Origin: JALZAA01 sp046724435
GTDB taxonomy: Bacteria; Actinomycetota; Acidimicrobiia; IMCC26256; JACDBD01
DNA length: 26,469 bases
NCBI GenBank assembly: GCA_046724435.1
Contig: JBKOWN010000174.1
Span: 1 to 26,469 of the forward strand
Direction: 5' to 3'
The notes beneath the pieces are model-generated. The model had not been told where the DNA came from. It did not search any database and saw nothing but the letters and a program-made list of their open reading frames with translations. The position numbers and the translations under genes were made by a program. Below are positions 23,566 through 26,469 of the stretch, one piece after another. How positions within the stretch are numbered: the stretch's first letter is position 1; each line of letters begins with the position of its first letter.

Positions 23566-24066
23566 GTGACCGCACAGAACGTCGCCTTCTGGGTCCTCGC
23601 GATCTCGATGGGCGCGGGCGCCATCGGCGTCGTCCGCTCCCGCAACATTGTGCACGCGGCGCTGTTTCTCATCGTCGTGCTCGTCGGCGCGGCGGCGCAG
23701 TACATCGTTCTCCTCGCCGAGTTCGTCGGCATCACGCAGTTCTTCATCTACATCGGCGCCATCGCGGTGCTGTTCCTGTTCGGCATCATGCTGACCCGCG
23801 CGCCGATGCGCGCCGGCAACTTCGACAACGATCAGCGTTGGCCGGCCGCCATCGTCTCCGTCTTCCTTCTCGGCGTGCTCATCGCGCTGCTCGTGAATGC
23901 CTTCGGGCACGACAACATCAAGCTCTCCGACGACCTGCTCCGCATCAGCCGGACCGGCCCGGTCGCCGACTCGATCTTCAGGAACTTCGTGATCCCCTTC
24001 GAGGTCGTCTCGATGCTGCTGCTGGCCGCGCTGGTCGGGGCGGTGGTCATCGCCCGGAGGGACTGA
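23566..24066 (+). CDS. nuoJ: Complex I subunit J, second operon
   Basis: Five-helix NuoJ of 166 residues. The helix 3 signature F-F-I-Y-I-G-A-I-A-V-L-F-L-F-G-I-M-L keeps the pi-bulge Tyr region. It lacks the long charged tail of the operon 1 copy. GTG at 23566 has AGGA 8 nt upstream. A 17-nt gap to nuoI2 is the widest from nuoA2 to nuoL2. nuoK2 begins 2 nt after its stop. Confidence 0.93.
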   Translation: MTAQNVAFWVLAISMGAGAIGVVRSRNIVHAALFLIVVLVGAAAQYIVLLAEFVGITQFFIYIGAIAVLFLFGIMLTRAPMRAGNFDNDQRWPAAIVSVFLLGVLIALLVNAFGHDNIKLSDDLLRISRTGPVADSIFRNFVIPFEVVSMLLLAALVGAVVIARRD

Positions 24067-24068
24067 CG

Positions 24069-24368
24069 ATGGCCCTGAACCAGTACCTCATCCTCAGCGC
24101 GTTCCTCTTCTGCTGCGGCGTCTACGGCGTGCTCGCCCGCCGCAACGGCGTTCTCGTCCTGCTCTCGGTCGAGCTCATGCTCAACGCGGTCAACATCAAC
24201 CTGGTCGCCTTCGCCGCGTTCACGAAGCAGATCGCCGGGCAGGTGTTCGCACTCTTCGTCATCACGATCGCCGCCGCCGAGGTGGGCGTCGGCCTCGCGA
24301 TCGTGTTGCTGATCTACCGCAACGTCCGCAGTCCCGACCTCGACCGCGTCGACCAGCTGAAGGGCTGA
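24069..24368 (+). CDS. nuoK: Complex I subunit K, second operon
   Basis: Three-helix NuoK of 99 residues with both buried proton-path glutamates: E35 in S-V-E-L-M-L-N-A-V-N and E71 in A-A-A-E-V-G-V-G-L-A-I. These match E. coli E36 and E72. The ATG lies 2 nt after nuoJ2. The C-terminus is a short charged tail. Confidence 0.96.
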   Translation: MALNQYLILSAFLFCCGVYGVLARRNGVLVLLSVELMLNAVNINLVAFAAFTKQIAGQVFALFVITIAAAEVGVGLAIVLLIYRNVRSPDLDRVDQLKG

Positions 24369-24375
24369 CCCCGCC

Positions 24376-26427
24376 GTGCTCTCGAACGCCTGGCTCATTC
24401 CGCTGATCCCGGCTGTGGGCTTCCTCGTGGTTCTGCTGGTGGGGAAGCATCTGCCGCGCAAGGGCTCGGAGGTCGCGATCACGGCCGTCGGCGCGTCGTT
24501 CGTGCTGGCCTGCATCGTCCTGGTCCAGTGGATCCAGCGGGTCAACGACCACGAGTCGAGCGGCGCACTCCGCGGCTTCGGTCGCGGACTGCTACCGGCG
24601 AGCGAGCGTGGGCTCACGGCAGTCGATCACAGCTTCACGTGGTGGCAGAACGGCGCCGTGAAGTTTGGCGTCGGCACCCACCTCGACGGGCTCGCCGTGA
24701 TGATGCTGTTCATGGTCACGTTCGTGTCGCTCATCGTCCACGTGTACTCGACGGCGTATATGGAAGGCGACCGTAGGTACACCCACTACTTCGCCCTGCT
24801 CAACCTCTTCACGGCCTCGATGCTGTTGTTGGTGGTTGCCGACAACACGCTCGAGCTCCTCATCGGTTGGGAGCTCGTCGGGTTCTGCTCCTTCGCCCTC
24901 ATCGGTCACTGGTGGGAGGAGAAGGCCAACTCCGACGCGGCGGTGAAGGCATTCCTCACGACGCGCGTCGGTGACGTCGGCCTGATGATCGGGATCATCG
25001 TGCTGTTCTTCGCCGCTGGCTCGTTCGACATCGCGACGATCAACGCCAAGGCCCTCGGCGGCGACATCAGCCACACGCTGCTGCTGGTGAGCGCGTCCTG
25101 TCTGCTGATCGGCATCATCGGGAAGAGCGGCCAGTTTCCCTTGCACACGTGGCTGCCGGACGCCATGGCCGGCCCGACGCCCGTCTCGGCGCTCATCCAC
25201 GCCGCCACCATGGTGGTCGCCGGGGTCTACCTCGGCGCCCGCCTGTACCCGGTCTTCTTCCGCGGCTTCTCGGTCGGCGATGGAGGACTGAACGCGATGG
25301 CGCTCATCGGCGGCATCACGATCGTAATCGGAGCGGTGCTCGCCTTCGTCCAACGCGACATCAAGAAGGTGCTCGCGTATTCGACGATCAGCCAGCTCGG
25401 GTACATGGTCATGGCACTCGGTGTTGGTGCGTGGGTGGCGGCGGTCTTTCACCTGTTCACCCACGCGTTCTTCAAGGCGCTGCTCTTCCTCGGGGCGGGC
25501 TCCGTGAGCCATTCGGGCTCGCACCACAGCTTCGACATGAAGAGCGACATGGGCGGGTTGCGCAAGTACATGCCGGTGACGTTCGTGACGTTCGTCATCG
25601 GGAGCCTCGCACTCGCCGGCATCTTCCCGCTGGCCGGGTTCTGGTCGAAGGACGAGATCCTGGTGACCGCGGGGGACGCGGGCTTCACAGCGTTCCTGGT
25701 CGTCGGGCTGGTCGGCGCCTTGCTGACTGCCGCGTACATGACCCGGTGCGTCTACCTGACGTTCTTCGGAGAGTTCCGGGGCCATGGTGAGCCCCACGAG
25801 TCGCCTCCGACGCTGACGGTTCCGCTCGTCGTGCTGGCCGTGATGTCGGTCGGGGCCGGGTTCATCAATGCCGAAGCGTTCGGCATCGAGAACTTCCGCG
25901 ACTGGTTCGAAGGTGCCGTCGCGCTGCCGACGCTGAGACATCCCTCGTTCAACAGCGTCATGGCCGTCGTCTCCGTGACCGTCGCGGTGATCGGGATCGG
26001 CATTGCCGCCTACCTGTGGTTCCAGCGGGAGGAGCTCGGGCCGTTCCGCGGTTTGACGCAGCGGAACGCCGCCGCCCGTGCCGGCTACCGGTTCCTCGAG
26101 AACAAGTACTACCTCGACGACCTGTACGAGAACGTCATCGTCGGTGGGATCAGAGGCCCGGTGGCGCAGGCCAGCTACTGGGTCAATCAGCACGTCATCG
26201 ACGGGGTGGTGAACGCGATCGGCCGCGGCACGGCAACCGTGGCCCGCGAGACGTACGACGTCATCGATCAGAAGGTGGTCGACGGCGCCGTGAACGGCCT
26301 GGCGGAGACGACCGGCGAGACCGGTGGGCTGCTCCGCTACGTCCAGTCGGGACGCGTGCAGCGCTACGCGCTCACGCTCTTCGCAGCCGTCGGGGCTCTG
26401 AGCCTCGCGCTCTGGCTCGTCTACTAG
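24376..26427 (+). CDS. nuoL: Complex I subunit L, second operon, antiporter-like pump
   Basis: NuoL of 683 residues with all pump residues: E166 in G-W-E-L-V-G-F-C-S (helix 5), K250 in G-K-S-G-Q-F-P-L-H-T-W (helix 7), L-I-H-A-A-T-M-V (helix 8), and K425 in F-W-S-K-D-E (helix 12). An about 25-residue polar insert near residues 60-90, before helix 3, makes the N-terminal part longer than in operon 1. The C-terminal D-D-L-Y-E-N-V-I-V-G-G-I-R-G-P segment fits the start of the lateral helix, with a last membrane helix at the end. The start is GTG at 24376, 7 nt after nuoK2. Proton pumping by complex 2 is therefore plausible. Confidence 0.96.
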   Translation: MLSNAWLIPLIPAVGFLVVLLVGKHLPRKGSEVAITAVGASFVLACIVLVQWIQRVNDHESSGALRGFGRGLLPASERGLTAVDHSFTWWQNGAVKFGVGTHLDGLAVMMLFMVTFVSLIVHVYSTAYMEGDRRYTHYFALLNLFTASMLLLVVADNTLELLIGWELVGFCSFALIGHWWEEKANSDAAVKAFLTTRVGDVGLMIGIIVLFFAAGSFDIATINAKALGGDISHTLLLVSASCLLIGIIGKSGQFPLHTWLPDAMAGPTPVSALIHAATMVVAGVYLGARLYPVFFRGFSVGDGGLNAMALIGGITIVIGAVLAFVQRDIKKVLAYSTISQLGYMVMALGVGAWVAAVFHLFTHAFFKALLFLGAGSVSHSGSHHSFDMKSDMGGLRKYMPVTFVTFVIGSLALAGIFPLAGFWSKDEILVTAGDAGFTAFLVVGLVGALLTAAYMTRCVYLTFFGEFRGHGEPHESPPTLTVPLVVLAVMSVGAGFINAEAFGIENFRDWFEGAVALPTLRHPSFNSVMAVVSVTVAVIGIGIAAYLWFQREELGPFRGLTQRNAAARAGYRFLENKYYLDDLYENVIVGGIRGPVAQASYWVNQHVIDGVVNAIGRGTATVARETYDVIDQKVVDGAVNGLAETTGETGGLLRYVQSGRVQRYALTLFAAVGALSLALWLVY

Positions 26428-26439
26428 ACGCCTACCAGC

Positions 26440-26448
26440 AGGAGAGGA
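26440..26448 (+). promoter_or_regulatory. Strong Shine-Dalgarno before nuoM2
   Basis: AGGAGAGGA in the 23-nt gap after nuoL2 places AGGAG 6 nt before GTG 26451. It is one of the strongest ribosome sites in the window. Confidence 0.7.
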
Positions 26449-26450
26449 AC

Positions 26451-26469
26451 GTGGACTGGTTCGACTCGT
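26451..26469 (+). CDS. Start of the next operon 2 gene, presumably nuoM, cut by right edge
   Basis: Only GTG-GAC-TGG-TTC-GAC-TCG and one further base are present, so identity cannot be read from the protein. A strong Shine-Dalgarno and the position after nuoL2 show a real start. nuoM is the expected product from gene order A-B-C-D-H-I-J-K-L. Confidence 0.6.

Noticed and set aside
21959..23575. Very long open frame on the minus strand opposite nuoH2/nuoI2 (others at 3949-5286, 5798-7213 and 8305-9501)
   Set aside because: These are low-complexity Arg/Asp/Glu/His-rich translations expected opposite GC-rich genes. They overlap strongly conserved complex I genes and have no domain or ribosome site.
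24069..26469. Operon 2 membrane genes as an Mrp Na+/H+ antiporter
   Set aside because: The genes are linked to nuoA, nuoB, nuoC, nuoD, nuoH and nuoI, and NuoL2 has complex I length and a lateral-helix region.

Overview
The window is a GC-rich bacterial chromosome segment dominated by respiratory complex I genes. It carries two different nuo operons in tandem on the + strand. High G/C at third codon positions, frequent GTG and TTG starts, stop/start overlaps at nearly every gene junction and a MenJ-type menaquinone side-chain reductase suggest a high-GC actinomycetote. Acidimicrobiia or a relative is my best guess; this is inference, as no rRNA or taxonomic marker is present.

Layout. (1) Positions 1-910, minus strand: a 3'-truncated ferredoxin-like gene preceded by a five-helix membrane protein I do not recognise. 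(2) 1110-2357, plus strand: a geranylgeranyl-reductase-family flavoprotein resembling menaquinone reductase MenJ. (3) 2412-17945, plus strand: a complete 14-gene operon nuoABCDEFGHIJKLMN, with intact FMN, Fe-S, quinone-site and antiporter residues. (4) 18016-18927, minus strand: a patatin-like acyl hydrolase, convergent to operon 1 and divergent from operon 2, with a 9-bp inverted repeat at the convergent junction. (5) 19147 to the right edge, plus strand: a second operon, nuoA-B-C-D-H-I-J-K-L and the first codons of nuoM. It lacks nuoE, nuoF and nuoG.

How it fits together. Operon 1 should build a classical NADH:menaquinone oxidoreductase, and the neighbouring MenJ-like enzyme could tailor its quinone. 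Operon 2 should build a headless 11-subunit-type complex I with no NADH module, fed by another donor such as a ferredoxin; the donor is not shown by the sequence. The most notable observation is that the quinone-chamber subunits of complex 2 are remodelled. NuoD2 keeps the chamber histidine (H41) but has Trp for the conserved Tyr (W90) and Gln for the Asp paired with His (Q142). Its C-terminal D-P-x-M-G motif is also changed. NuoB2 and NuoH2 differ from their operon 1 paralogues in segments lining the same region. The antiporter catalytic residues of both NuoL copies are intact, so complex 2 looks like a working pump with unusual quinone-site chemistry.

There is no gene-free stretch over 300 bases. 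The longest gaps are 911-1109, holding a possible leader and weak promoter candidates, and 18928-19146, a divergent promoter region. I saw no tRNA, rRNA, CRISPR array, insertion sequence or phage gene.
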